This document shows positions 1-7,815 of a stretch of 15,824 bases of DNA, in pieces; position 1 is the stretch's first letter; each line of letters starts with the position of its first letter. Position numbers and translations under genes: made by a program. The notes below the pieces were generated by a model, which saw nothing but the letters and a program-made list of their open reading frames with translations, was not told the origin of the DNA and did not search any database. Origin of the DNA: Pseudomonadota bacterium (GTDB lineage Bacteria; Desulfobacterota; Syntrophia; Syntrophales; UBA5619); the NCBI GenBank assembly GCA_018827585.1, contig JAHJXP010000010.1, positions 1-15,824 of the forward strand, given 5' to 3'.

Positions 1-882
1 CAGGCCGAAACCCAGAAGACCACCGCCGATGGGGCAATCACCGCCCGCCTGCCGGAGACGTATCAATGGCTGCTGGTGCCTGTACAGACGACGCCTCAGG
101 CGGCAATCGAGTGGCAGGCCATGCGCCTTTCGGGGCAGGATGCGCTGGCCGTCCGGGCGAGCAAGAAGCTGAAGAACGACGAGCTGCTCATTACCAGCTT
201 CGCGGCCACGCGGCTGCGGATGGAACTGGACCGGATTCCGCTCTGGCGCGGCAACCATGTGGCCATCAAGCAGCTTGCCGAAGACTTCGCCAGCTTTATC
301 TACCTGCCGCGGCTCAAAGATTCATCGGTCCTGATCGGTGCAATCCGCAATGGATTGCCGTTGTTCTTATGGATGCAGGATTCCTTTGCCTTTGCCGACA
401 GTTTTGATGAAAGCGCCGGTCGTTACCGAGGCTTGCGCTGCGGGGAGGACGCCCCGCTTGCCGATGGTGAAACGCAGGGCCTACTTGTGAAACCGGATAT
501 TGCCTGCAAACAGATGGACGAAGAGAAAGGCAGGCAGCCTGTGGGTGGAACACCTGCAGGACCGACCGCTGGAGGAGAAGGACCGACGACCACGGAACCT
601 GGCGCGGGTCCGATTGGACCGCCTGTCACTCCACCAGCGGCGCCGAAACTGAAACGCTTTCATGGTACGGTGACCCTGGATCCCACCCGCGTCGGGCGGG
701 ATGCCAGCCGCATCGCCGATGAGGTGATCGCCCATCTCTCCGGTCTGGTCGGCGCAAAGGTAACGGTTACGCTGGAGGTTGAGGCGGATATTCCCTCCGG
801 CGCACCGGATCACGTGGTTCGCACCGTCACCGAAAACAGCCGGACGCTGAAATTTACAAGCCAGGAATTTGAGAAGGAATAG
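1..882 (+). CDS. DUF499 family ATPase, C-terminal part (5' end outside window)
   Basis: The frame is open from base 1 and ends with a stop at 880-882, leaving 293 residues of a much larger protein. DUF499 (COG1483) proteins are AAA+-type ATPases found in phage-defence clusters, often near DUF1156 DNA methylases; this is family knowledge. The fragment has the typical tail: a basic/hydrophobic region (residues 17-150, with ETYQWLLVPVQ and RLSGQDALAVRASKKLKND), a Pro/Gly/Thr-rich linker (about 180-215, bases 538-645), and a compact C-terminal domain (about 216-293) with LDPTRVGRDA and VVRTVTENSRTLKF. The Walker motifs would lie upstream, so ATPase activity cannot be checked here. An internal GTG at 76 is not a real start, because homology-like sequence runs through it. 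The next gene begins 31 bases downstream but differs in composition and theme, so I would not assume one operon. Family call is by recalled sequence resemblance. Confidence 0.78.
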   Translation, partial: QAETQKTTADGAITARLPETYQWLLVPVQTTPQAAIEWQAMRLSGQDALAVRASKKLKNDELLITSFAATRLRMELDRIPLWRGNHVAIKQLAEDFASFIYLPRLKDSSVLIGAIRNGLPLFLWMQDSFAFADSFDESAGRYRGLRCGEDAPLADGETQGLLVKPDIACKQMDEEKGRQPVGGTPAGPTAGGEGPTTTEPGAGPIGPPVTPPAAPKLKRFHGTVTLDPTRVGRDASRIADEVIAHLSGLVGAKVTVTLEVEADIPSGAPDHVVRTVTENSRTLKFTSQEFEKE

Positions 883-913
883 GGGGCATGATTTTTATCG
901 GAGAGCGCAAGAT

Positions 914-2407
914 ATGATTACCGCCGTGCTTTTTCAGGGGACGCACCCCCGGCAGGAAGCGTTCCTAAAAGAGCTCCTCCGGAATCCCCTCATCCGCAGG
1001 GCAGTTGTTCTCCATTTCGGCGCTCCGGGACCCTATCCGCCCCGGTGCGAGGCGCTCGCGGCGGATAGCCCTTCCTCGGGCCGGATGTGGAACGACCTTC
1101 TTCCCCGGATCAAAACGCGGTACCTGCTGTATTTCCCCGCCGCGGGGGACGTCCGGATCGATCCCCGCGGACCGGATCGTCTGATCGAGGCGGCCGAGGC
1201 CACAGGGGCAGGGATGGTCTATGCGGACTATGCCGACCTCGCCGGGAATACCCTCCGGGAGCGCCCCGTCAACGATTATCAGCCGGGGAGCATACGCGAC
1301 GGCTTCGATTTCGGTCCGATGGTCCTGCTCGCGACGGCCGCCGCCCGCCGGGCTGTCCGGAAATACGGAGAGGTCCCTCCTTTCAGGTGGGCCGGCTGGT
1401 ACGATCTGCGGCTCAAGCTATCCCTCGGTCACGACCTCTTCCATCTCCCGGAACGCCTCTCTCTCGTCGCGGAGACAGCCCCGGAGAGGGCGGCGGAAGA
1501 CGCAAAGGCGCGCCTGGCCCACTTCGCCTATTGCGACCCCTGCAACCGCTCTGTCCAGGAGGAGATGGAGGAGGCGGCGACGGCGCACCTCAAGCGGATC
1601 GGGGCATGGCTCGCACCGGAATTCAAGGACGTCCCCCCTGCGGAGCACCCCTTTCCCGTGGAGGCGAGCGTCGTCATCCCCGTTCGGAACCGGGCCAGGA
1701 CCGTGGTCGAGGCGATGGAGAGCGCCCTCGCGCAGGAGACAGATTTTCCCTTCAACGTGATAGTCGTGGACAACCACTCCACGGACGGGACCACGGCCCT
1801 CATCGCCGGGCTCGCCGGGAGGCGGCCTGTCGTGAAACATATCGTCCCGGCGCGGCGCGACCTTTCCATCGGCGGCTGCTGGAACGAGGCGATCAATTCC
1901 AGGATGTGCGGTCGGTACGCCGTCCAGCTCGATTCGGACGACCTCTACCAGGGTCCTGATTCCCTCCGGCGGCTGGTCCACCTTCTGCGCCCGGGCGACT
2001 GCGCGATGGCCGTCGGTTCCTACACCGTCGTCGACGGGAATTTCAAGGAGATCCCGCCGGGAATCATCGACCACCGGGAGTGGACCGACGCCAACGGCCG
2101 GAACAATGCCCTGCGCGTAAACGGCATGGGGGCGCCCAGGGCCTTTGTGACGGAGGTGCTTCGCCGATTCGGCTTTCCCAATGTCGGGTACGGGGAGGAT
2201 TACGCGGTGGCCCTCCGCCTCTCGAGGGAATACCGGGTCGGGAGGATCTACGAGAGCATCTACCTCTGCCGCCGCTGGGAGGGGAACACCGACGCCTTGC
2301 TGTCCGTCGAGCAGATGAACCGCCATGACGCCTACAAGGACCGGCTCCGGACGATCGAGATCCGGGTGCGCCGGAAGATGAATAGGGTGCGGGGATGGAG
2401 ATCCTGA
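914..2407 (+). CDS. Family 2 glycosyltransferase with N-terminal degenerate GT-like half
   Basis: A 497-residue cytosolic-looking protein with no signal peptide or membrane segment. Residues about 249-480 form a GT-A fold: ASVVIPVRNRARTV start, VVDNHSTDGT (285-294), the metal-binding QLDSDD (338-343), IDHREW, and a GEDYAVALRLSREY catalytic-base region (427-440, acidic pair E428/D429). Residues 1-230 resemble a second, degenerate glycosyltransferase half (LLYFPAAGD, MVYADYADLAG). Donor and acceptor are unknown. The start is ATG at 914 because a GGAGAG ribosome site (900-905) sits eight bases upstream; an in-frame TTG at 869 overlaps the previous gene and has no such site. It is followed 24 bases later by the DUF4922 gene. 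I recall the same GT2/DUF4922 pair in Bacteroidetes, including the motifs GIIDHREWT, GAPRAF and LCRRWEGN. The family call is firm; the specific product is not known. Confidence 0.82.
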   Translation: MITAVLFQGTHPRQEAFLKELLRNPLIRRAVVLHFGAPGPYPPRCEALAADSPSSGRMWNDLLPRIKTRYLLYFPAAGDVRIDPRGPDRLIEAAEATGAGMVYADYADLAGNTLRERPVNDYQPGSIRDGFDFGPMVLLATAAARRAVRKYGEVPPFRWAGWYDLRLKLSLGHDLFHLPERLSLVAETAPERAAEDAKARLAHFAYCDPCNRSVQEEMEEAATAHLKRIGAWLAPEFKDVPPAEHPFPVEASVVIPVRNRARTVVEAMESALAQETDFPFNVIVVDNHSTDGTTALIAGLAGRRPVVKHIVPARRDLSIGGCWNEAINSRMCGRYAVQLDSDDLYQGPDSLRRLVHLLRPGDCAMAVGSYTVVDGNFKEIPPGIIDHREWTDANGRNNALRVNGMGAPRAFVTEVLRRFGFPNVGYGEDYAVALRLSREYRVGRIYESIYLCRRWEGNTDALLSVEQMNRHDAYKDRLRTIEIRVRRKMNRVRGWRS

Positions 2408-2431
2408 TCGGGAAAAACGAGGAACGACGGG

Positions 2432-3424
2432 ATGGACCGTGATATTCAGCGGAGACTCTATGGGGTTTTTACGGGGGAGGAAGGAGGCCCCCCGCTCGCC
2501 GATCTTTCCGACGCGCTGCTTGCCTGGCAGAAGGAATCGTGGCCGGCGCTCGAAGCGGGCAGCTCCTCCCTGAAGGCGGCCCGGGTGCGGGAGATCCGCA
2601 GCGGCGGCATGAACGTGCAGGTCCAGTTCAATCCGCAGCGGATCGTGAGCATGGGCGCCGCGGTCGATGCCGAATCGATCCGGAGGCGTCCCTGTTTTCT
2701 CTGTCCCGGAAACCTTCCCCCGGAACAGCGGGCGATCCTCTATCGGGGGGAATATCTCGTCCTCTGTAATCCGGCGCCGATCTTTCCGGGGCATTTGACG
2801 ATCGTCCACCGCCGCCATCTCCCCCAAGCGCTGCCGGAGCATCTGGGGATTTTTCTGAAACTCGCGAAGGACTTCGGGCCCCGAATGAACGTTTTTTACA
2901 ACGGGCCGCGCTGCGGCGCGTCGGCGCCGGATCACCTCCACTTCCATGCGGCCCCCGCCGGTCTCATGCCGGTGGAAAAGGAGGTCCTTTTCCCCGGGCG
3001 CCGGGCTATGGTCGCGCGGCGAAACAGCGTAACGCTGAGCCGGACGGCAGGGCTGGGAAGGGCCGCGCTCGTCATCGAAGCGGAGGATGAGGCGGACGTT
3101 GCCGCCGCGGTCGGGGAGGTCCTCCGGGCGCTCGGCCGCCTGACCGAAGCCGAAGGCGAACCGATGATCAACCTGCTCTGCACGCATACCGGTCCGGAGT
3201 GGCGCCTGATCATCTTCCCCCGCCACAAGCACCGGCCGGACGCCTATTTCCGGGAAGGGGAGGGGAAGCTCCTCGTCAGTCCCGGCGCGGTGGACATGGG
3301 CGGCCTGCTGATCACCTCGCGGGAGGAGGACTTCCGGGTCCTGAATCCGGAGCTTGTCCGGGGGATCTTCCGCGAAGTGGCGTTTGGGGATGCGGAGATC
3401 GACGCCCTGCTCGACTCTCTCTGA
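2432..3424 (+). CDS. DUF4922 protein, HIT/GalT-like (Ap4A phosphorylase-type) fold
   Basis: A 330-residue soluble protein. It has a HIT-type triad HLHFH (168-172), a preceding HLTIVHRRH segment (121-129), a CFLC pair (88-91) that may bind zinc together with Cys161, and NGPRCGASAPDHLHFH around the presumed active site. This layout matches the DUF4922 family, which is related to GalT and diadenosine tetraphosphate phosphorylases, so nucleotidyl transfer or nucleotide-sugar chemistry is a reasonable inference; the substrate is unknown. The ATG at 2432 follows a GAGGAA ribosome site about eight bases upstream. It lies 24 bases after the glycosyltransferase, in the same direction, and probably shares its transcript. 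The convergent DUF1460 gene ends 38 bases beyond its stop. Pairing with a glycosyltransferase suggests supply or recycling of an activated sugar, but that is inference. Confidence 0.75.
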   Translation: MDRDIQRRLYGVFTGEEGGPPLADLSDALLAWQKESWPALEAGSSSLKAARVREIRSGGMNVQVQFNPQRIVSMGAAVDAESIRRRPCFLCPGNLPPEQRAILYRGEYLVLCNPAPIFPGHLTIVHRRHLPQALPEHLGIFLKLAKDFGPRMNVFYNGPRCGASAPDHLHFHAAPAGLMPVEKEVLFPGRRAMVARRNSVTLSRTAGLGRAALVIEAEDEADVAAAVGEVLRALGRLTEAEGEPMINLLCTHTGPEWRLIIFPRHKHRPDAYFREGEGKLLVSPGAVDMGGLLITSREEDFRVLNPELVRGIFREVAFGDAEIDALLDSL

Positions 3425-3462
3425 GGTCGCCGTTGATTTTCCACAGCTGTGCGGATCTTGCC

Positions 3463-4254
3463 TCATGAAGGAGGGATCGCCCGGCCGACGATCACCCCTG
3501 TTCGGGAGCGCCGGGCCGAAAGATAACGGTAGAGTGTAATATCGGACAGGGCGACGCTTCCCGCCGCGCTCGAGGCATGCAGAAGATGGAGCCCCCGGCG
3601 GCCGCGGACGGCGATCCCCGCATGGCTGACGTCGATCCCCTCCATATCCGAGGCGATCGCAACGATATCGCCGTCGGCAATCTTCCCTCCGTGCTTTTTC
3701 GTGTCTTCCTTCGGGATCCGGTAGAGCGTCCGCCGCGAGCAGGCGGCCTCCACGAGCCGCATCCGCCGGAAGGCTGCCGCATCCTTCAGCGGCGGGTGCT
3801 CCTCACGGCGGCCGGTCAGGGCGTGAAACTCCTTCCGGAAGAGGACGCCGCCGATCTCGGCAGTGATGTCCCGGACGACGCCCCTGCGCCCGTTGTCGAA
3901 AAGCCAGTCGGTGAAGTAATGGAGGCGGGATGCGTAGCCGTCGCAATGCCCGCCCCGGTAGCGAATCCGCTCCAGGGCGGCGGCGAAATCGGCGAAGGCG
4001 GTCTTCCGCGCGCGGACCGTCAGGGCGATCGCGACGGCGGTCTCGACGAGGGTCACGCAGTCAAAGGCGCGCAGGTTCACGACGAGCCCTTCCGGCCCCT
4101 CGCGCTCAAGCGTATCCGGCTCGTAGGGCGCGCCAAGAAAGTGACGGCCAGCCATGACGATAAGCTCGGGGACAGGTTTCACGTGGTCTCCGCGCTCCCG
4201 CGACGCCCTGAGAAGCGCCTCGCAGATTTTGCGGTCTTCACGGCAGTGGATCAT
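3463..4254 (-). CDS. DUF1460 N-acetylmuramoyl-L-alanine amidase-like cysteine hydrolase
   Basis: A 263-residue protein of the DUF1460 family, an NlpC/P60-like cysteine hydrolase fold seen as putative N-acetylmuramoyl-L-alanine amidases. The expected nucleophile is Cys66 in NLRAFDCVTLVE (60-71), and the expected histidine is His211 in DVSHAGIAV (208-216). Other typical segments are MAGRHFLGAPYEP (34-46) and RLHYFTDWL (110-118). No signal peptide or lipobox is visible, unlike many periplasmic homologues, so it may act on cytosolic muropeptides or the real export signal is missing. Start: ATG at 4254 has GAGGAGG five bases upstream; a longer start at 4281 has none. It diverges from the MoxR gene (175-base gap) and converges on DUF4922. 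The DUF4922/DUF1460 neighbourhood hints at cell-wall fragment processing (inference). Confidence 0.78.
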   Translation of the reverse strand: MIHCREDRKICEALLRASRERGDHVKPVPELIVMAGRHFLGAPYEPDTLEREGPEGLVVNLRAFDCVTLVETAVAIALTVRARKTAFADFAAALERIRYRGGHCDGYASRLHYFTDWLFDNGRRGVVRDITAEIGGVLFRKEFHALTGRREEHPPLKDAAAFRRMRLVEAACSRRTLYRIPKEDTKKHGGKIADGDIVAIASDMEGIDVSHAGIAVRGRRGLHLLHASSAAGSVALSDITLYRYLSARRSRTGVIVGRAIPPS

Positions 4255-4429
4255 AGCGCCTCCTCGGCACACCCATATCATAAAATTATCCTAAAATCTT
4301 TTCCTGTGCGGCGGAAAAATGTGGGGCGGCATTTTCCCTAATGCCGATGAGGCGATCCGGGAAAAAGCAGTGGAAATTTTCCGGCATATCCGCTAAGGGA
4401 AAAGACCATCGCACAACAGGAGGTAGAAA
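4255..4429. promoter_or_regulatory. Divergent promoter region between DUF1460 and MoxR genes
   Basis: This 175-base gap must hold promoters for both divergent genes. On the minus strand a TATGAT-like -10 (about 4275-4280) lies about 20 bases upstream of the DUF1460 start; no convincing -35 is seen. The AT-rich stretch contains repeated GGAAAAT elements (for example around 4313 and, reversed, 4331 and 4375) and a 6-bp hairpin CGGCAT/ATGCCG (4327-4332 with 4341-4346). The MoxR gene has a strong AGGAGG site (about 4418-4423) before its ATG. No specific regulator can be named. Confidence 0.4.
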
Positions 4430-5281
4430 ATGAATCAGGTCGATGAATCCTGTCGGTTCCGCGGGGCCGCAAAATATGTTCTCGACGACGAACTGGCCAA
4501 GATCGTGAACGTTTCCATAGCCCTGGAGATGCCGCTCCTCCTCAAGGGGGAGCCGGGGACGGGGAAGACGATGCTCGCCCATGCCATCGCCGAGAGCCTG
4601 CAGATGCCGCTGATCGTCCTGAACGTAAAATCCAGCATGAAGCTCCTGGAGGCCCTCTACCAGTACGACACCCTCACCCGCCTCAACGACAGCCGCTTCG
4701 GCGATTCCAAACGGGACGTGAGCAACATCGAAGAGTACATCCGGATGGGAAAGATCGGCCAGGCCTTCGTCTCCGACCGCCGGACGGTGCTTTTGATCGA
4801 CGAGATCGACAAGGCCGATACCGATTTCCAGGACGACATGCTCGACGTCCTCGACCAGATGCAGTTCGACATCATCGAGATCGACAAGACCGTCAGCGCC
4901 AGGCATCGCCCCGTGATCGTCATCACCTCCAACGCGAAGAAGGACCTCTCCGACCCCTTCCTCGGCCGCTGCAACTTCCACCACATCGCCTTCCCCGATC
5001 CGGAGATGATGCGGATGATCCTCGCCGTCCATTTTCCGGATCTCTCCGAGGAACTGGCCAGGGCCTCGCTCGGCACGTTTTACCGCCTTCGGGAGTTCCG
5101 GGGGATCGAGAAGAAACCGGCCACACGGGAGCTCATCAACTGGGTCCGCGCGCTCAAGTCCGATCCCGATTTCGACGTCGATACCCTCCGGAACGGCGAG
5201 ATTCCCTATCTCGGGGTGCTCTTCAAGAAGAGCCTGGATCTGAACCTCGCGCTCCAGCAGTCGGGACGCGCCCGCAGATAA
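4430..5281 (+). CDS. MoxR-family AAA+ ATPase
   Basis: A 283-residue AAA+ ATPase. Walker A is GEPGTGKT (40-47), Walker B LLIDEID (121-127), sensor 1 is in VIVITSN (162-168), and the probable arginine finger is Arg180 in DPFLGRC. Arg233 in KPATRELINW fits sensor 2. MoxR ATPases form rings that work with von Willebrand A partners to insert metals or activate enzyme complexes (NorQ/NorD, CbbQ/CbbO, CoxD/CoxE, RavA/ViaA are known pairs). The partner here is the next gene, 27 bases downstream. The ATG at 4430 follows a strong AGGAGG site six bases away. No metalloenzyme operon is adjacent, so the client is unknown. Length and motifs are normal for the family, with no sign of damage. Confidence 0.9.
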   Translation: MNQVDESCRFRGAAKYVLDDELAKIVNVSIALEMPLLLKGEPGTGKTMLAHAIAESLQMPLIVLNVKSSMKLLEALYQYDTLTRLNDSRFGDSKRDVSNIEEYIRMGKIGQAFVSDRRTVLLIDEIDKADTDFQDDMLDVLDQMQFDIIEIDKTVSARHRPVIVITSNAKKDLSDPFLGRCNFHHIAFPDPEMMRMILAVHFPDLSEELARASLGTFYRLREFRGIEKKPATRELINWVRALKSDPDFDVDTLRNGEIPYLGVLFKKSLDLNLALQQSGRARR

Positions 5282-5308
5282 ACCATTTCCCTGTTTTGAG
5301 GAAAGGCC

Positions 5309-6505
5309 TTGTTTGTCCGATTCTTCTATATGCTTAGGGAACGGGGGGTCCCCGCCACCCCGACCTCTTTTTTGCGCCTCCAGAAGGCCCTCTCGCTGGG
5401 GCTGATCGCCTCCGTGGACGACTTCTATACCGCGGCCCGCTCCATCCTCGTCAAGAGCGAACGCTACTTCGACGCCTACGACCAGGTCTTCGCCCACTAC
5501 TTCCAGGGGGCGACGATTTCGGAAGGGGAGGAGGTCGAACTGACCGATATCGCGAAAGCGCTCCTCGAGGAATGGCTGAGGCATCCGCAGGAGATGGCGG
5601 AGGCCCTCGGCCTCGACGAAAAGCAGCTTGCGCAATACACGCCGGAAGAGCTGATCCGCTACTTCCTCGAGAGGCTGAAGGAGCAGAAGGAGGCCCATCA
5701 CGGCGGCAGCCGCTGGATCGGGACGGGGGGGACCTCCCCGGTCGGCCATTCCGGCCGGCACCCCGGCGGGATGCGCGTGGGCGGCTCCCCGCGGGGGAAA
5801 TCCGCGGTGAAGGTGGCGATGGAGAGGCGCTATAGGGACTACAGCCAGGAGGGCCCCCTCACCGAGAGCCAGATGAGCGAGGCCCTCAAGCGGCTCCGGC
5901 GGATGATCCCCCACGGCCCGCGGGATCTAGTCAACGTGGACAGGACGATCTACGAGACGATGAAAAGCGGCGGTGAGATCTCGATCGTCTTCGACCGCCG
6001 CCTCGCCGACCGCCTCAAGGTCATCCTGATGATCGACAACGGCGGCTGGTCGATGGACCCCTACATCGGGATCGTCCAGACCCTGTTCAATTACACCCGT
6101 TCCCAGTTCAAGGACCTCAGGATCTACTATTTCCACAACACCCTCTACAGCCGCGTCTGGCGCGATCCCCAGCGCCACTTGCAGCCGGAGATGCTCGAGG
6201 AGTTCGTGCGCCGGGACCCGGAGACCCGCCTGATCATCGTGGGTGACGCGGCGATGGCCCCCTACGAACTGATGGGGGAGAACGGCTCTCTCTACCTGGG
6301 CCAGAATGACAGCCAGCGCAGCGAGGAGCGCCTGAAGTTCCTCGCCCGGACCTTCCGCCATGCCGTCTGGCTCAATCCCCAGCCGGAGTCGAGATGGAAT
6401 TACACCTGGACGATCGGCGCGATCGGCAAGATCTTCCCCATGTTCGAACTCACCTTGGACGGCCTGGATAAGGCGGTCCAGCACCTCATGAAGCGGCGGC
6501 ATTAG
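5309..6505 (+). CDS. CoxE-like von Willebrand factor A protein, partner of the MoxR ATPase
   Basis: A 398-residue protein. The N-terminal helical part (1-125) starts with FVRFFYMLRERGVPATP, typical of CoxE-like proteins. A Gly/Ser/Arg-rich linker follows (130-165), then a VWA domain (about 235-390). The metal-ion site is MIDNGGWSM, so the MIDAS sequence is D243-N-G-G-W-S248 with one extra residue compared with the usual DxGxS. Other family-like segments are IYYFHNTLY (272-280) and IIVGDAAMAPYE (309-320). The start is TTG at 5309: it has GAGGAAAGG just upstream and keeps the conserved N-terminus, whereas the next ATG (5330) would cut it. It follows the MoxR gene by 27 bases and very likely forms a chaperone complex with it; the client protein is not in view. 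Confidence 0.85.
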   Translation: MFVRFFYMLRERGVPATPTSFLRLQKALSLGLIASVDDFYTAARSILVKSERYFDAYDQVFAHYFQGATISEGEEVELTDIAKALLEEWLRHPQEMAEALGLDEKQLAQYTPEELIRYFLERLKEQKEAHHGGSRWIGTGGTSPVGHSGRHPGGMRVGGSPRGKSAVKVAMERRYRDYSQEGPLTESQMSEALKRLRRMIPHGPRDLVNVDRTIYETMKSGGEISIVFDRRLADRLKVILMIDNGGWSMDPYIGIVQTLFNYTRSQFKDLRIYYFHNTLYSRVWRDPQRHLQPEMLEEFVRRDPETRLIIVGDAAMAPYELMGENGSLYLGQNDSQRSEERLKFLARTFRHAVWLNPQPESRWNYTWTIGAIGKIFPMFELTLDGLDKAVQHLMKRRH

Positions 6506-6781
6506 GGGAAAATATTTCTCGGACTCGGAGAGGCGGTTTGAAGCGCCGCGATCACGGGAATACCGTCAACTGAGCCCGAATAGCGGCAAGATCCCGAAGC
6601 GGCTGGACGGTGATCTTTTATAGCTATAAGAGGAAAAGCCAAGATCTTCTACCGTCGGCGCCGTCAGGACAGCCCCCTCCCCAAACAGCTGATCAAAAAT
6701 TGCTTTGAAAAAATTGATAGTATGTCCCGGATTTCCAGGAACTGACAGGGATCGGCGCAATGTGGCTGAAAAGAGGTTCAA
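6506..6781. other. Intergenic stretch between convergent genes, with an 18-bp palindrome
   Basis: This 276-base stretch separates the 3' ends of the VWA gene and the broken nuclease gene. It contains a near-perfect palindrome at 6615-6632 built around TATAGCTATA (nine pairs, one of them G:T in RNA, no loop), so it is not a normal terminator. A minus-strand open frame (6566-6781, 71 codons) starts with TTG directly after the nuclease stop; I recognise nothing in it. No strong intrinsic terminator with a U tract was found. Confidence 0.4.
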
Positions 6782-7815
6782 TTACCTTGTTCTGAAGTTC
6801 AGGAGTCCGGTGCAATCAATCAAGCGGTCAAGGTTACGCAGAGTGAACACTTTGCCTCTCGTTGCGATAAGAATCTTCTTCATGTCCTCGCGACGCACCC
6901 CGAACCCTCGCCCGGCAATGCAGGCTATCACCTCGTATTTTGGCCTGTCCGATGGTTGTCCGGCCATGCTTAGCTCCCCCAGATGCTGGATGCGGGTGGC
7001 CTTATCACGGGCCGTGCCGTCGTCCTCTGTAATTTTTGCCTCGATGATGACCTGGGGATTGAATTCACTCGGGATGATAAAATCGGGCGTCTGGTCGAAA
7101 CCAGGTATTTTCTCGGCCCGCTTGGTTTTCCGATAGCTGATGCCGGCTTTGCTCAGCGCATCTTCAATGGCTGCCTCAAGGCTGTCTCCGACAAGATCAC
7201 TGACGGAATCGCGGTGAGACCGGCAAATGGTCGCCCAAGAAAACGCTCATAGAGAAGCATGGCATAAGGTACACCCATTCCTGCAAGCGTCTGTACGCCA
7301 CCGATGCCCGTTTTTGTATCAGCCTTGTCGAGGCGATGGATTTTATCGCTTGAAGCCGGGGGCGCTCCTTCCTTCAGCAGTATACAGGCGGTGTCAATCA
7401 ATGCCTTCACCCGCTCAACGGTGACTTTACCATCGGCAAGAGGCGTAAGCGGCGATAAACGTATCTTTCGGTCAAGGGAGCGGACAAAGCCTTGACTGAC
7501 TTCAACGCCTGTCTGCACAGTGGCTAGATACGCCCACTCCGGTGGCGTGAAGCCCAGCATGGTCCGCAACACCAGGATCACAATGGGGGCTTCAAAAGTC
7601 TTTTGAAGCAGCGATTCGGGTTCAAGAAAGGTGAAACCCCTGGTGGCTTGTTTTAGCGCCTCGTAACCCTGTTCGAAAACGGGGTAATCGATGAAGCCGA
7701 GGCCTTTGGGCATGATGAGAAATTCCGATTCGAGACATGAAAAAACTGCGGTAACGAACGTATCGAGATCAGCCTGAACTTCGGCAAAAGGCAGTTCAAA
7801 AGGAAATTTCATCAT
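6782..7815 (-). pseudogene. PD-(D/E)XK restriction endonuclease-like gene, broken by a one-base frameshift
   Basis: The start is ATG at 7815 (or 7812), preceded by GGGGGAG and overlapping the 3' end of the methylase by 20 bases. The first frame runs about 201 normal residues to FLGRPFAGLT, then reads nonsense to a stop at 7153-7155. The adjacent frame continues without a stop from about 7215 down to 6782: DSVSDLVGDSLEAAIEDAL, then QTPDFIIP and VIIEAKITEDDG, a good PD-(D/E)XK core (Asp codon 7082-7084, Glu 7040-7042, Lys 7034-7036), then IACIAGRGFGVRREDMKKIL. Restoring one base, most simply a third G in the GG at 7213-7214 of the plus strand, gives a 344-residue protein. The second frame has no start codon before the core, so the catalytic part cannot be made separately. 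No slippery heptamer is seen. Likely role before damage: cleavage partner of the methylase. It could also be a sequencing error. Confidence 0.78.

Noticed and set aside
1418..3466. A 682-codon open frame on the minus strand.
   Set aside because: It lies antisense to the glycosyltransferase and DUF4922 genes, is rich in Arg/Pro/His/Asp as GC-rich antisense frames are, and shows no domain.
4286..5914. A 542-codon minus-strand frame.
   Set aside because: Antisense to the MoxR and VWA genes, both of which have clear motifs; composition is that of a mirror frame.
6566..6781. A 71-codon minus-strand frame starting directly after the nuclease stop.
   Set aside because: TTG start with only a weak AAGG before it, no recognised family, and it could be out-of-use sequence. 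Kept only as a note in the intergenic entry.
7150..7240. Programmed ribosomal frameshifting as explanation for the split nuclease.
   Set aside because: No slippery heptamer, no downstream Shine-Dalgarno-like stimulator or clear hairpin was seen at the switch; a simple one-base loss explains it better.
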